Positions 24,421-36,988 of a stretch of 64,000 nucleotides of DNA are shown here, in pieces (the stretch's first letter is position 1; every line of letters starts with the position of its first letter). Location of the stretch: positions 29,576,501 to 29,640,500 of the forward strand of contig OY727094.1 of assembly GCA_963402885.1 (NCBI GenBank). The letters are read 5' to 3'. The position numbers and the translations under genes were made by a program. The notes under the pieces are model-generated. The model was not told where the DNA came from. It worked only from the letters and a program-made list of their open reading frames with translations, and ran no database searches. Source of the DNA: Antedon bifida (taxonomy: Eukaryota; Echinodermata; Crinoidea; Comatulida; Antedonidae).

Positions 24421-26290
24421 TTCTCTTATACGTCCGTTTTGTTAACTGCCCATCGGGGTACATCGGATATTTTAATTTTTAAGGTATATTGTTTGTTTTG
24501 CGTTTGAACGCAGAACATCAAACTCCGATAGACCGCAAATTAACTTAATTAATATTTGTCTTTTGCGTGACCGTTTCAACTAATGGTGATTTGTTTTGTG
24601 CCCAGTAATAACTTGTTTCTTTGTGATCATAATCGTGCCATAATTTGTGTATGCTTCTAAATTTAGTTATACTTAAGTTAACCGAAACACACATTTTAAA
24701 ATATCATTAAGATCATAAGAAATACTAAAATGCAAATCAGAAACCGTTTCTCCAATAGGAAAGTATTATATTTTTTTCTTAAAAATCAATTTCCCAACAC
24801 CGTTGCGGTTTCAGTCCCCTCTGGCATTCCATATTGATCAAACGATATGTTAAACGTGACAAGAATCCATGACCGATATTGTGGAATCATTGGCTAGCTT
24901 GTTGCTCGACCGATTCGTCTACAGAATGTCTTTTTTTTTCATAATTAATCGGGTACCTGTCACAACTGATTATTTTTTTCATCTAATAATGACTCAATAT
25001 TCGCAGAAGCTCATCATTCTTCATATATTTCAATTTGAAAAGCTCGTCTTAGTTTTCTGCACAAATCAATGTTTCTATAGGTATGCGTTTCATTGACAAT
25101 TCATTTAATTTAAATAATGAAGAAGGAAAATGGCGAATAACTGAAATATACGAAAAATTTGGTTAAATTAGCGTTTAGAACCCGGCCACGCTTCTTGTAT
25201 TCATCTTTACTAATTAGTACTCGGGATATTAGAAATTCCGGTTTTTAACTGCCGTTAAGTTCAAATTCAGTAATCACTCAACCCTGTATATGTAGGAGAG
25301 GCCATTCATTTTGATAAAGGGTTTAAGTAAGAATGAAAATCAGAACCGGGTTATAAACTACAAATTAGTACTGTACTTATTCTGAAGGAGATGAAACTTG
25401 TTAACGCTAATATTGTTTGAACAAATTCAACCTATTTGTATCGAAGACGGTGGTCGAAAAACTTATTATTATATAAAAATAGAATAATAATTCCTTCTTT
25501 TGTATTTTGTTTCGTTTTCTATTTGTTATAAATGCATTATTATTTTCTTTGTTATAACCTTTGAAAATGTGTGTTCGGCATTATGGTCTATTCTCTCACA
25601 CCGAGTTGATTCACTTTGTACTGTCAGTTTTATTATACATTTTATGTCAACACTAAAGACAAAGTACTACGAGTGCGGTCCTCGCATTGGTTAATTTAGC
25701 GACGCGTCACGGTAAGAGTACGCGTAAACATGGTTACGCTGCATCGCAGCCAATCAAACAGACCAGAAAGCCTGATATATGCGGTTTTTCTAATGACGTC
25801 AACTGAAGCGAGAAAACTTTTAAATGGTCGATGAATTGCAGACGACTTGAGAAGCTCTGAAGCAAATAGCTTAATGATGGAATGAGGCGACATTCAACAA
25901 AATAAAATATATATAATGGCGGTGACGCTTTCACGACTGCTTTAACGTGCATAAAGTTCAGTGACGCCCTGCGGTGACTGAATCTGACGAATGAGGGAAA
26001 GATTATGATGGTGATGTTTGATAATCATAACACCGATGACGCCCTATTATTAATCATATTAATCATGAATAATAGGTATAATTACAATATGATGGTATTA
26101 ATGACAGGTTACTTTTTTTGCAATCCAACATTTGATATATTATAGATATACAAATATGGATATACTATACAGAAAGAGTAGTTACCTCCCTTGGTCTGAT
26201 TCAAAATTAATTATATATTTACAGTATTATTTACGTATCGTAAATTTTGTAACCCTGGGTTGGTTATTATTCTTTTAATTTTTTTTTTAG

Positions 26291-26612
26291 GGTGGGTTAC
26301 TATTAGAGTAGTGGGCTACTATTACTAATCTTAAATTAGGCACATGGAAATAGTAACCCACCCCCATCTTTTCCGGTCAGCAACTCATAGCAAAATAATA
26401 AAACAGTACGAATAAACAAATTTGGTTGAACTCTAACTTTATTTTATAAACTCAAAAACACTCAATCTTCCCCCACTCCTTCCGAGCAATCATTTTGTCA
26501 ATAGTTTTTGTGACTCTAGTAACACCCGTGGGTTACTATTAGGGTAGTGGGTTATTATTATAGATTGACTTATAAGGTGGGTTACTATTAGAAAGGGGGT
26601 TACTATTAGAAG
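26291..26612. repeat. Scattered GGGTTACTATTAG repeat
   Basis: The word GGGTTACTATTAG or a close form occurs near 26293, 26530, 26579 and 26599. An inverted copy (AATAGTAACCCACC) is near 26349. Between them, AGTAGTGGG(C/T)TA is repeated. The direct and inverted copies could pair over about 60 bases. No coding content. Confidence 0.7.
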
Positions 26613-26763
26613 AATTACGGTATGAGGTTAGATATGATACTATGGTTAATACACCATTGATCGGAAATTCCTACACAGAGGACAGATTTTCTTACGGATC
26701 TCATCTCAGCTCAACTGAAAGAAACTAGTTGCGCTTACGTTGAGTTGGGTTAAATTCCGTGTC

Positions 26764-26942
26764 AGATTTACACAGACGAGCGGTAACAGTAATACAAATA
26801 TAGAATCTATGTTATTCCTTATTACCATTTTAAACACAAAACGCGGAGAGAAAGGGCGGCTTTCGCTCAGGTTAGATACTTATCCACGTTGAACAAGCGT
26901 ACGCGGTTTTCCGCTTACTGTTACCACTCGTCTGTGTTTATA
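26764..26942. mobile_element. Family E foldback element, copy 1
   Basis: Ends ATTTACACAGACGAGCGGTA and TTACCACTCGTCTGTGTTTA. Inside the right end is GCGGTTTTCCGCTTACTGTTA, the inverse of the left interior of copy 2 at 29718. About 179 bp with no open frame. It is a non-autonomous element of a family with at least two copies here. Confidence 0.7.
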
Positions 26943-27519
26943 TTATCTTTTAAGCGTCCAACTTTATAAGCGTGCATACGCATACACAATGTCATATTAG
27001 CTGATGTAATCTATGTTACCTATCAATAATTAATTTTCATTCACATTCATATACCGGTAATAAAAAAATATATCGATGTAGCCACGATGACGTCGGTAAT
27101 TAGATCGTCTATTTCTGTATTGGTTTGACTACACTATGAAACTATTGACAATAATTGGTGTAAGTATCGATAATGGTGCCGTATGCTGCACCTATTGGCA
27201 ATTCAGAGTAAACACCAACTATTAATGTAGTTTTTTTATGCCTTTTGGCTTCAATAAACGGAGATGTAGGCGGTTTCCCGAACTCGCATGTCGATATAAT
27301 TAGTATTTTAATAGATGCACTATACATAGGTTTGCTTAAAGTATTTATGAGAGTGTTTTCTGTTTTAGCCACTTAAACACAGGCACATTCATGCACAAAA
27401 TTCATTTAGTGTTTTATTAACCTACATTAGATTTTTATAAGAATTGAAGTTTCATAATAATAAGATAACATGACGTAACAAAGACGACGATAACAATATT
27501 TTGAGGTCGCAATGTAGTT

Positions 27520-28260
27520 TTGACCATGGAGGCTTATTGTATTGCAACATAGTAGAGGATCACCACATATAGGCCTATGTTTGGATCGTAGAATAATGGA
27601 TGACAACGTTAGTAAAGGGTCACCACATATGTTGGGATGACAACATACAGTAGTGGGGGTGACCATATACTGTAGGCCTATGTTTGGATCGCAGAATATG
27701 GATGACAACATGAGTAAAGAGTCACTACATAATAGTTGGGATGACAACATACAGTAGTGGGGGTGACCATATACTGTAGGCCTATGTTTGGATCGCAGAA
27801 TATGGATGACAACGTTAGTAAAGGGTCACCACATATGTTGGGATGACAACATACAGTAGTGGGGGTGGGGGGGGGGGGTCACCACATACTGTAGGCCTAT
27901 GTTTGGATCGCAGAATATGGATGACAACGTTAGTAAAGGGTCACCACATATGTTGGGATGACAACATACAGTAGTGGGGGTGGGGGGGGGGGGGGGTCAC
28001 CACATACTGTAGGCCTATGTTTGGATCGCAGAATATGGATGACAACGTTAGTAAAGGGTCACTACATATGTTGGGATGACAACATACAGTAGTGGGGGTG
28101 GGGGGGGGGGGGTCACCACATACTGTAGGCCTATGTTTGGATCGCAGAATATGGATGACAACATGAGTAAAGGGTCACTACATAATGTTGGAATGACAAC
28201 ACAGAGGGGTGTCACAACTTATGTTGGGATGACAGCATACTAGTGGAGGGTCACCATTAT
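27520..28260. repeat. Minisatellite, about 6 units of 104-119 bp with G-runs
   Basis: Units begin TGTAGGCCTATGTTTGGATC at 27671, 27775, 27890, 28009 and 28124; the first is less perfect, near 27563. Each unit has the segments GGATGACAACGTTAGTAAAG, GGTCACCACATATGTTGGGA and GACAACATACAGTAGTGGGGG. Length differences come almost entirely from a run of G after AGTGGGGGT. The run is absent in the first two full units and 12 or more G in the next three. Short palindromes (AGGCCT, GGTCACC) recur in phase. Confidence 0.9.
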
Positions 28261-28987
28261 GTGTTACTAGTCCCGATTATCTTATTACATTTTCTATCAT
28301 TCAATCAATTTTGTATAGACGCCCGATAGGCCTATAGAGAAGTTAAATAACAAGCGGGCAACTGTTTTCTTGAAATTACGGGTATACCACTCTTCCTCGC
28401 GCAAACTTTATTTGTAATGTAATTAAGACAATAGTAACCGACGGATGAAGTTCTTGGTATTTCACCTTAATTGAATATAAACTTGCATGCGTTGATGTCT
28501 ACTACTACTATTACTTACAGCCACAGGCAATTTAGTCACATACGACCGCTTTACTTACCGCATTACATGGCTTTATTTTACCCCAGAATGGGATGTAGAA
28601 GTGCTGGTCGCCTTCGGTTAGTTCGTTAAGCGTATTCGCTGTATACGTACAACCTTTCATTAACCGTAATGCAGTAGTTACCCCAGGGCAATATACTTTT
28701 GATTGTATCTTTTTTTTTATGAGATAGAAAGCTGTGTATAATCACGGAGGTAGATAATAATGTCTTCTTCCTAGCGCATGGCTCCGATAAATCGATTAAA
28801 TTTGATTCGATGAATCGATTGAAGCCTTACTCGCCAATTCCTGCATATCCGCAATGCGATGCATACGACGTCATGACAAATATGATCATATTCTTTGAAT
28901 AATTATATCTCTTGAGAAATCTGTACGTTACAAATCTTCCAATAGATTAAAGCCTGACACAGGCATCACATGTGACACATAACAAAC

Positions 28988-29130
28988 ACTACTACACAAT
29001 CAAACTAGTTTGACAACAAAAGTGTGAGTGCCCAAATATGGTAGTGATATGCCCAAATATAGTAGTGATATGACATCATCATGTCCATGTATGGGCACAT
29101 CACATACAGTTTGATAGTGTGGGCTTTAGC
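28988..29130. mobile_element. Family B palindromic element, copy 4 (degenerate ends)
   Basis: The interior, with CAAACTAGTTTGACAACAAA, CCCAAATATGGTAGTGATAT and ATGACATCATCATGTCCATG, identifies the family. The outer ends have decayed (ACTACTACACAATCAAAC and GTTTGATAGTGTGGGCTTTA), which suggests it is older than copies 2 and 5. Confidence 0.75.
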
Positions 29131-29717
29131 CTATACAGTAACAAATCTTCCAACTAGCAGCCATGGTGTCGGTTTCGGATTATAAACCGATATTCATGAT
29201 ACTTTAACTTTGAAGTAATCCTGCAGCACATCCGGATTTCCATTGGCAATTCTCTACTGAAAGCATTTTTTCTATTGTATCGAAATGAGAATATAACAAT
29301 CACATTATCATTTCTCAACGTAATCCTGCTATTATGATTGTAATGGCTTGATATTTCCTGGGGTTTTATTATACATTTCAGGCGTTATCTTCTCATGATT
29401 ATTTTTTTATTATTAAAGTTTAGTATCTTACAGGAGGACTTGTCTTATAGTTATAGCTTATTACAAAGTATAACTTTTATATAACAAACATAAAACAAAA
29501 TTTCACCACAAATCTATTAAGTCTGTGTCGGCGTACAAACGGTTGGTGAACATATTTGTCACGACGTTAAAATATTACAAGCAATTTGTATTCAGTTTCA
29601 GTATTTACCGTTATGTTTTCAAACTTCGAAAGTTGGAGAAAACTTCTTTAAAAGCTGAATTGAATTTTATTTTATTTTTTCATTCTATCGTACCTCCTTC
29701 AATACCGCCTACCGTAC

Positions 29718-29842
29718 CGCCAATTTACACAGACGATCGGTTAACGGTAAGCGGAAAACCGCGTAGTTGTTCCACATAAACGGGTTCCGTCCGCTCCGCG
29801 TTTTTTACTGCTTATGTTAGCACTCGTCTGTGTAAATTGGCC
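29718..29842. mobile_element. Family E foldback element, copy 2, abutting a family A element
   Basis: Ends GCCAATTTACACAGACGATC and GCACTCGTCTGTGTAAATTGG, with GGTAAGCGGAAAACCGCG inside the left arm. The element is about 125 bp. Its right end lies directly against the left terminus of the family A copy at 29843 with no spacer I can see. Confidence 0.8.
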
Positions 29843-30131
29843 TTAAAGATGTATTGTCCCCCCAAAAAAAATGAAAAATGAAGATTAATTAAATCAGACT
29901 TTAAATATGTAATTTTGTAGTTTTAATAAAGTTAATCAATGCTGTAGAAAAAAAAATGACAAAAAATAACCCATTGGCTGGCAGCCAATTTGACCTTTTT
30001 TTCAGGTAAATACATTTTTTTTTTTCGATCCAATTTTTGGTCAAAGTGGATAACTATTGTGGTACATTAAAATGGCATATTTAACAAAAACATTTTAAGA
30101 ATTATTTTTTCAGGGGACAATACATCTTTAA
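29843..30131. mobile_element. Family A foldback element, copy 4 (internally shortened)
   Basis: Both terminal repeats are intact (TTAAAGATGTATTGTCCCC on the left; GGGGACAATACATCTTTAA on the right). The length is 289 bp against 355 bp for copies 1 and 3, because a piece of the left interior is missing. It separates the family E element on its left from a coding-like fragment on its right. Confidence 0.85.
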
Positions 30132-30133
30132 GT

Positions 30134-30357
30134 GTCATATTTTCTTTATCTAACAAGCTTTGAATACGTTGATACTTGGTACGGTTTTTTGATTCACAAA
30201 GAGTTAGAACTTTGTTATTAGGTTGAATTGTGTTTTTAATGTACGGTATAGTTTCAGTCAACGATTGGTCGACGATCATTAAACTGCCATTATTATGGAG
30301 AAAATGTCTTTTGATCAATTCTGCACTTTTTGAAATACATGGATTTAAATTGATGGA
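30134..30357 (-). pseudogene. Coding-like fragment, possibly CARD-like, cut by a MITE
   Basis: On the - strand a frame runs from about 30357 to the edge of the family A element. It starts MSINLNPCISKSAELIKRHF. It continues NNGSLMIVDQSLTETIPYIK, then a VLTLCESKNRTKYQRIQSLL segment, and then reads into the transposon terminus (KDVLSP is element sequence). The composition is protein-like and amphipathic. A VLT...S...R...LL spacing recalls the second half of a CARD-type death-fold domain, but the match is weak. There is a possible acceptor within TTTCAAAAAGTGCAG. It could be an exon of an unseen gene or a broken gene copy. Confidence 0.25.
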
Positions 30358-31054
30358 CAAACCATACCTGTCGAAGTGAGTTCTTCAAACGATAGTTTTA
30401 TAAACGACGCATTTATAGACACACCTTTCATAAATGAGGTTATCGACGTCGGAATTTAAATGTTTCTAAAGCTGGACCACCTTAGAAACATAACGGTGAC
30501 ATTTAAAAGTACCCAAGCAGTAAGATAGTCTACCTAAACACCCAAATAATTGATACATGATGAACAAATTTCAAACCTGGTATTAAAAGAAACGGATCTC
30601 GATATACATTGACTACCTAAACATGGAATAGTTTCTAAGTTTATTATTAACAAGTCTGTTACAAAATATACCAAATCTGCTATTACAAGAAATAATAAAA
30701 CATCACGAGTTACAATAAATGGAAAGGAGGCGACTTGACACAGAATAACAAGAAAAATAGTACACCGTAATTCTGAGAATGTATAAACAATAAAACAGGT
30801 GTAGACAGAAGGGATTATTTTATACTGTTGTAAAATAATTCGTTACATCGTCACCGTAGAAATGTGATTGCAAATACTTAATACTGTATGAATACAACCT
30901 TCCGTAATGGCCAAAATAAATGGATATTTCCATTTGCGAGGACCTAGGTAATGTTAATTGTGTATTGTGTGTGCACATTAGTACTTGTACGTTATGACTA
31001 CAGCTATTGAATGAGTATATTCTGGGCTCAGGCGATCAATGACATAAATAATCG

Positions 31055-31788
31055 AAGCTCGATTCCAACAACGTAAACGCAACGAATCACAATGTCAGAT
31101 GACCCATCACGTCGTGATTGGTAAAATTATTTAAGCTTAGTTCCCTTTAAGCTTGGTTCTCACTAGAACGTAACGCAAGGAAGGACGTAAACGCAAGCGT
31201 GTTAACCAATGACAAGCGACAGTTCGAATAATCCATCGCTTGCGATTGGTCAATTCACTTGCGTTGCGTTACGTCCTTGTGTTGCGTCTCTAGTGGGAAC
31301 CAAGCATTAGAAAACAAGGATGTAAGCGCATTGCAAGCGAGTTGACCAATCACAAGCGAAGATTCAGATAATCCATCTTGTGATTGGTTAAATTGCCTAC
31401 GTCGTTGCGTTACGTCCTAGTGGGAACCATGGATGTAAACCTCCATGTAGGAACTAAGCTTAAAGCTGGGTTCCCACTAGGACGCAACGCAATAACGTAG
31501 ACGCAACGAAAGCGAATTGACCAATCACACGCGACTGTTCGAATAATCAGTCCCTTGTGATTGGTCAAATCACTTTGCGTTGCGTTACGTCCTTGCGTTG
31601 TTTCCAAGCTTCTTGTATTATCTTTTATGCTTGTTTCCCACTAGAGACGCAACGCAAGGACGTAACGCAACGTAAGTGATTTGACCAATCACAAGCGATT
31701 GCTTATTCAAACTTTCGGTTGTCATTGGTCAACTTGCTTGCGTTGCGTTTACGTCCTTGCGTTACGTCCTAGTGGGAACCAAGCTTTA
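31055..31788. mobile_element. Cluster of about five family C palindromic elements
   Basis: Four recognisable palindromes lie head to tail: about 31147-31309, 31310-31432, 31460-31612 and 31631-31788. A partial one precedes them at 31055-31145. A complete unit has ends AAGCTTGGTTCTCACTAG and CTAGTGGGAACCAAGC, long arms with ACGCAACGCAAGGACGTAA motifs, and a centre where TTGACCAATCACAAGCGA faces TCGCTTGTGATTGGTCAA. No frame is conserved, so open frames here are by-products. The cluster probably grew by repeated insertion into or next to the same element, or by tandem duplication. Confidence 0.85.
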
Positions 31789-33616
31789 GTGTAAAATATA
31801 TTTAGAAATGCAGTAATAAATTGAAACGAACGGTGAACGATTAAGAATGATCGAAACTAGCGTGCCGGTAACCAAACCTGGTAAACTATACATTTCTGTG
31901 TATTTGACTGTGAAATGGATAAAACTACTGCTTAAAATAAAGTGTTATATGATGTTACAAAGTATCTCTCACGTAGTAGAAAATCAAATCCGAATCACTC
32001 ATCATTACTAATCGGTCTATCAAGTAACACGATATAAATTAGTATTAATTTGTATGCATTCGTTGTCCTGATTCTGTTGCTACATTTGTAGCGATACAAT
32101 TCGCCGCTTCAGTGTTGAGGCTGTTGAACAGTTGCGGTTTGTTTTTAAGCCCGGGAGCGAGGAGAAGTATGTATCTCAGTTTAATTTAGAAATATAAAGA
32201 AATATCAATCATGTACTCGCTTATAGTATAGATCATTTTTGTGAGTAGAATTTCAAAGAGGGCCGCTAGTGTTATTTTACATGTACGTACATTTTGTATA
32301 CCAGAGAGTTAACAAAATCCGCTTCTACTATTAGAGTTATGGCTGTTATAGATTTTATTTAGAAATATTTTAGCTAATTCAACCTAATATTCGCTTTTAA
32401 AATGTCTAGTAATAATGGCAATACACAATACTGTATTCACGCCGTGCTTGGATGCCGTAAATCTATGCAGATGGTTAGTGCATGCAAATCAAGTGCATCT
32501 TTATGTAAATTAGTCTGCGCATTGTATTTAAAACATTCGGACGGTGGCGATTTCCACATGTACACCTTCCAGTGTTCAGGTTAATTTAGGTTTGTGATTA
32601 ATGATGACGTCACGTCTCATTCAGCCTCTTTAAGTTAACATGCACGTAACTAACGGTAGCGTGGTTTAAAATTCTTAGGAGACGATAATTGCCAACAAGT
32701 CAAATAGACGAGACAGTTATTACTTGTTCACGAGGAAAGGTAACAGTCGGCCTGGTTTACACTGTGTCCTGCAGAAATTCTTAGCAATTAGAACGGAAAA
32801 TAAGGTATAATGACACGTGTTGAATTTGTTATGAATCACTAAAAGGGATGCATTACACTCAACACTTTTCCATTTGTTTTTCGTCTTAAATTAACTTTAC
32901 ATTTATTTTGATATTACTAATGCGTATAATAGTGTCAGCTAAGTTGTTGTACTACCGTAGTCGTACAGTATATGTATTAGGTAGAAATCCAGAAACGCAT
33001 GTACACGCGTTGAAACATAAATCAAAGGGTATACTTGGGCAGTTTAAGACAAAATCAAATAAGTTGAAAATGCCTCAATAGAACTTTTATTCACGAGGTG
33101 TTGCGGAAAAAGCTAGTCTGAGGGTAACATAATAGGCTTTTTCTGTAGTGTATGTAGGCCCATCGAGGATCTAGATATCTAGGTTGGCAAAACAAATTTG
33201 TACCGTACACTACATGCCTAGGTCTTGCAATGTAAGTTATTTTGTCACGCCATGTTGTCCAATATATTCAAAATCATATACGTGGAAATACGCATCAGAA
33301 GATGCCAAAATGCGTTTGTACCACTGATTATAAGCATAGGAATTACCATAGTTGAACTCTCTCTACTTCATTTTGAAATAAAGTGTTCATCCATTACATC
33401 GGATAGTGACCAATGTCTTATCTAGCCATGAAGTTAAAAATCGTTTGACTTTGCTATTGCGCACTGACATTCATTTCGCTGATCACTTATTTACCTTTTT
33501 GAAGTATTTAATGTAGAGATACTCCCTTATCCGACACCCCAACCTCCCCTGGGCTGTTCCAAATTGTTTACAATTCTGGCCATGGTCGATCCTCTATATC
33601 ATCTCAAATCAACACC

Positions 33617-33690
33617 CTAATGCAAGGACGTTGTTGCGTTGCGCTTACGTCCTTGCGCTACGCTTACGTCCTTGCGCTACATCTAACCAA
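33617..33690. mobile_element. Family C remnant
   Basis: A short stretch with CGTTGCGCTTACGTCCTTGCGC repeated almost twice (a TTACGTCCTTGCGCTACG unit). This is the arm motif of family C without the centre or the ends. It looks like a decayed fragment with a small internal tandem duplication. Confidence 0.5.
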
Positions 33691-34354
33691 ACTTAATAAC
33701 CTCCGACGCATGTTGGAAATATGTACGTATATCTTTTCCACTTAAATGCACATGGTATCTCCTCTTCATCTTACAATTATAGATACAATGACTTTGACTA
33801 ATGTTTGTAAACGCTTGCGTAATGTCTGTGTTCCTTGTGTTTTAGATGACGAAACGCGGTACACTTTGTCAACATGGCGTGCATGATGCCGTTTGACATT
33901 TATTGTGGATGAATTACCATAATCAACCCTAAGTCAAAACATTTCGCAAAGTTCAAAATTAATATATTTTATGAACGCAGTATGAATATAAATGTGAAAC
34001 ATTTTTAGCTGTAATGACTATTTCATGTTGACATAAAATGAAGTGTTTAGTTCCATGTTGTCGACTATTATATTTAGCTTTGCCTTTCTCGTATGTGGAT
34101 TTTATAACCAAACCAGTCGAATGAACACATTGTATTTGTTGACAACTATTAGGCCTATCTTATCCTCATCTTGTCCGGTTTTTATATAATGTACTTTTAG
34201 GATGGATTTGAGAGTTTTTGGAGATACTACTACCGTGTTAGCTGTAGTAGGATAAATAGTTATAGTCAGATGTTATAAAAATTGTACCGAGACTCTGCTA
34301 CACTTTTGTGACCCTTTTTCTAGTTCACAACATATACGACTGACCAAAACCTTC

Positions 34355-34502
34355 TAAATCTATGTCTACACTATCAAACTTTATGTGACAAAAATATGAT
34401 GTGCCCGTATATGGACATAATGATGTCATATCACTACCATATTTGGGCACATCACTATCATATTTGGACACAAACTAGTTTGATAGTGTAGACAGAGCTT
34501 AA
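34355..34502. mobile_element. Family B palindromic element, copy 5
   Basis: Left end ATCTATGTCTACACTATCAA, right end TTTGATAGTGTAGACAGAGC. The same orientation as copies 1 and 2. The unit (C)ATATTTGG(G/A)CACA occurs twice near the right arm. Confidence 0.8.
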
Positions 34503-36245
34503 AGGTGATGTAAGTATAGATATTTCCAGTTATTACTTCTAATAAAATAACTCCTTTCTTGGCATTACAACCTCTCGAGTATTAATAAAAAATAACACAT
34601 GTGTTGCTGTTATATTATGCTAAAAATATACAATTCTTGTTAGCGAGAAGATCATTCCCTAGACTGTACTAAATGTTGGTCGTTTTAACTAATCTTCGTA
34701 TTGATAAAAAATAAAAATTTCACACATTATGTCAATCATTTTTTATAGCAGTTTATAATATTTGTCAGTTTTACTCAATCGATACTGTTTTTAATTCATA
34801 CATTCTCAGTGCTATATCCACATAGCCTACTATATATTTTCCCAGTAGCATAAGAATATTGGTAATACAGCATCTCATGTGTATCACATGTGGTGTCTGT
34901 ATCATGATACCAGCGGGGACAAGCCGTACTGTTGGTTGTCTGCCTATTTTGTGTTTGATAATGCTGGTTTCTATCTCTATTTAAATGCGGACACCTCTTG
35001 CTTGGTTTTTCCTATATTAGATGTCGTCAACTAGCCGGTCTCTTTTACATTGGCTTGTAATGTTTTGAGTGATATTTATCGAACTCTATGAATAACTGTG
35101 AAACTTTCTAAAAATGTCAATTTCTGGTTTGAAAACGAGAGGTTGTATGAATTATGGTTACGAGTATCATTAGGCATGCGTAATAAATATCATTTGGTTG
35201 GTTATATATCTCTATGGTCTAAACATTGGATCCCCAATCACTCCGACCGTCTGGCGGCAGCACTTGTAATGACGTTATCAGTTATCTTCTGTGACGTTTT
35301 GAAGAACGTGTATTTATTGGTATCTTGCGTTTGACGGATTCATAATGAACATTTGATTTGTGTCACGTCAACATTAATGTGTAACATTTATAATTTACAC
35401 TTGTAAATTGTTTAGGTGATTAGCTCTATTTGCACGCTATTTTCATTTTGACTTGTTTTGCGGTCAAAAAGCGTGTTTATAGAATTTTAAATAACAGCTA
35501 AATAAATTCGTATCATTTGATTGTGGGTCAAAAGCGCAATAGTACGTACTATTTAACGATGTATTTGTATATTGGATGCAACGTCTGCTGCAATATCGGA
35601 GTTAACGACAGGAGACCGAGAGTTAACCGATCACATGAGCACTTATGTCGGATGTAACTCGGATATGATTCGGAACAGCCTCGGTTATAATATGCACACT
35701 TGGAAAATGGTCAATTCTTATGTAAATGCTTTTGATCATATAAATAGGCAAAGCGCATTCCCACAGGTGAACATTTTCGTGTTTTTTTTGCTGCACATTT
35801 TAAACAATAACTCCCCTTAACATTCTTCTTTCTCCGAACTTCATTGATTGATTAGACGGTAAAGGTTCTGTCGTTAAACATACTATATTTCTATTTTAAA
35901 TACGATTGGGTTTTAAACAGATTTCCAACAAAATTAGAACAAAAACGAATAAAGCTTTTAGTCATCGCCGATTGTTATAACGACGTGGCGTCGCTGTGCG
36001 CTTTTCGTCGAACAACTCGTTTAAGACCAATAACTTTATTACCGTATATACATGTACCAGGGAAGAGTGAAATGAAAACACGTATATTATGTGACAATTA
36101 TAAATTGAAGTGCTGTACACGTTATCCCTGAATTGATTTCGTTTACATATTTACATTCAATAAAGCAGTACTGAGAGGTATTTCATTCAGCTCATAGTAA
36201 ATTAATTTCAAAGATTCTATATTTTGACTTTTTTTTTTTTAATAA

Positions 36246-36360
36246 CTGTCGTCCAATCGAGTTGAACAATGAAGGTTGGGATAATCCATCGCTTTGATTG
36301 GTCATATTAGGCCTACTTTTATTTTACTTGTGTTGCGTCTTAGTGAGAATTAAGCTTAAG
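36246..36360. mobile_element. Family C element, diverged copy
   Basis: The centre (GTCCAATCGAGTTGAACAAT ... ATCGCTTTGATTGGTCA) and the right end (TTGTGTTGCGTCTTAGTGAG, then AATTAAGCTTAA) show family C. The left terminal repeat has been lost. Confidence 0.65.
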
Positions 36361-36988
36361 TCTAATCACTGTAATGAAAACATTTCTTCTGTGCCTGTGT
36401 ATTGCTTATGGTCGCTATCTTTATAGCATACACATTTATTTGTTATTATTATAAGTTATTGTTTAATATGCATCTATTATTATTATCACTTAGTATTATG
36501 GTTTCTGACAATAGAACGTATGCAGATTGAGTTAGCGTATACATTTTAATATTCAATTCTTACGTTAAAATGTAAATCTGCTCATTCCCTCAAAAGCTTG
36601 TGGCATAACTCTGCCTTTTTCAATATTAACTCCTATTTAATTAAGTGTATGTCATCTCTTGAATATTACATTACCTTTCGCAAAAGACGCATGCTATCAC
36701 GTCATGCCTTTACAGTCATACTCATGTCGGCAACATGACTTCCTAGCGGTCTCACCGATTTGTTTAAGTCAAACTACACACATTCCACTTGATCGTTTTA
36801 CGGAACGGTACGGCGCCGTTTAATTTTGATCGATTCTTCCATTATTTCCCATCAGAGCGGAGTAATTTCATTCTTCCCTGATTCTAATAAACGGTGTACA
36901 GGATAAAACGAAGGAAAAAGTTGTATTGTTTTAGCACCAATCGAATTAAGCGGCATACCTAACTGCAGTAGGCCTAATCTGTTTCAGT

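Noticed and set aside
27142-27372. A 76-codon - strand frame including ISTCEFGKPPTSPFIEAK
   Set aside because: It looks somewhat protein-like but has no recognisable domain and no clear splice context.
31410-31607. Open frame across the palindrome cluster
   Set aside because: It lies within family C repeats and is not conserved between copies.
32080-32600. Possible promoter or first exon near 32.1-32.6 kb (GC-richer, with an ATG frame of 60 codons)
   Set aside because: No conserved protein, no downstream exons that join, and the frame contains no recognisable motif.
35572-35820. An 82-codon + strand frame ending near a GTGAAC donor-like site
   Set aside because: No acceptor or start context that fits and no similarity that I can recognise.
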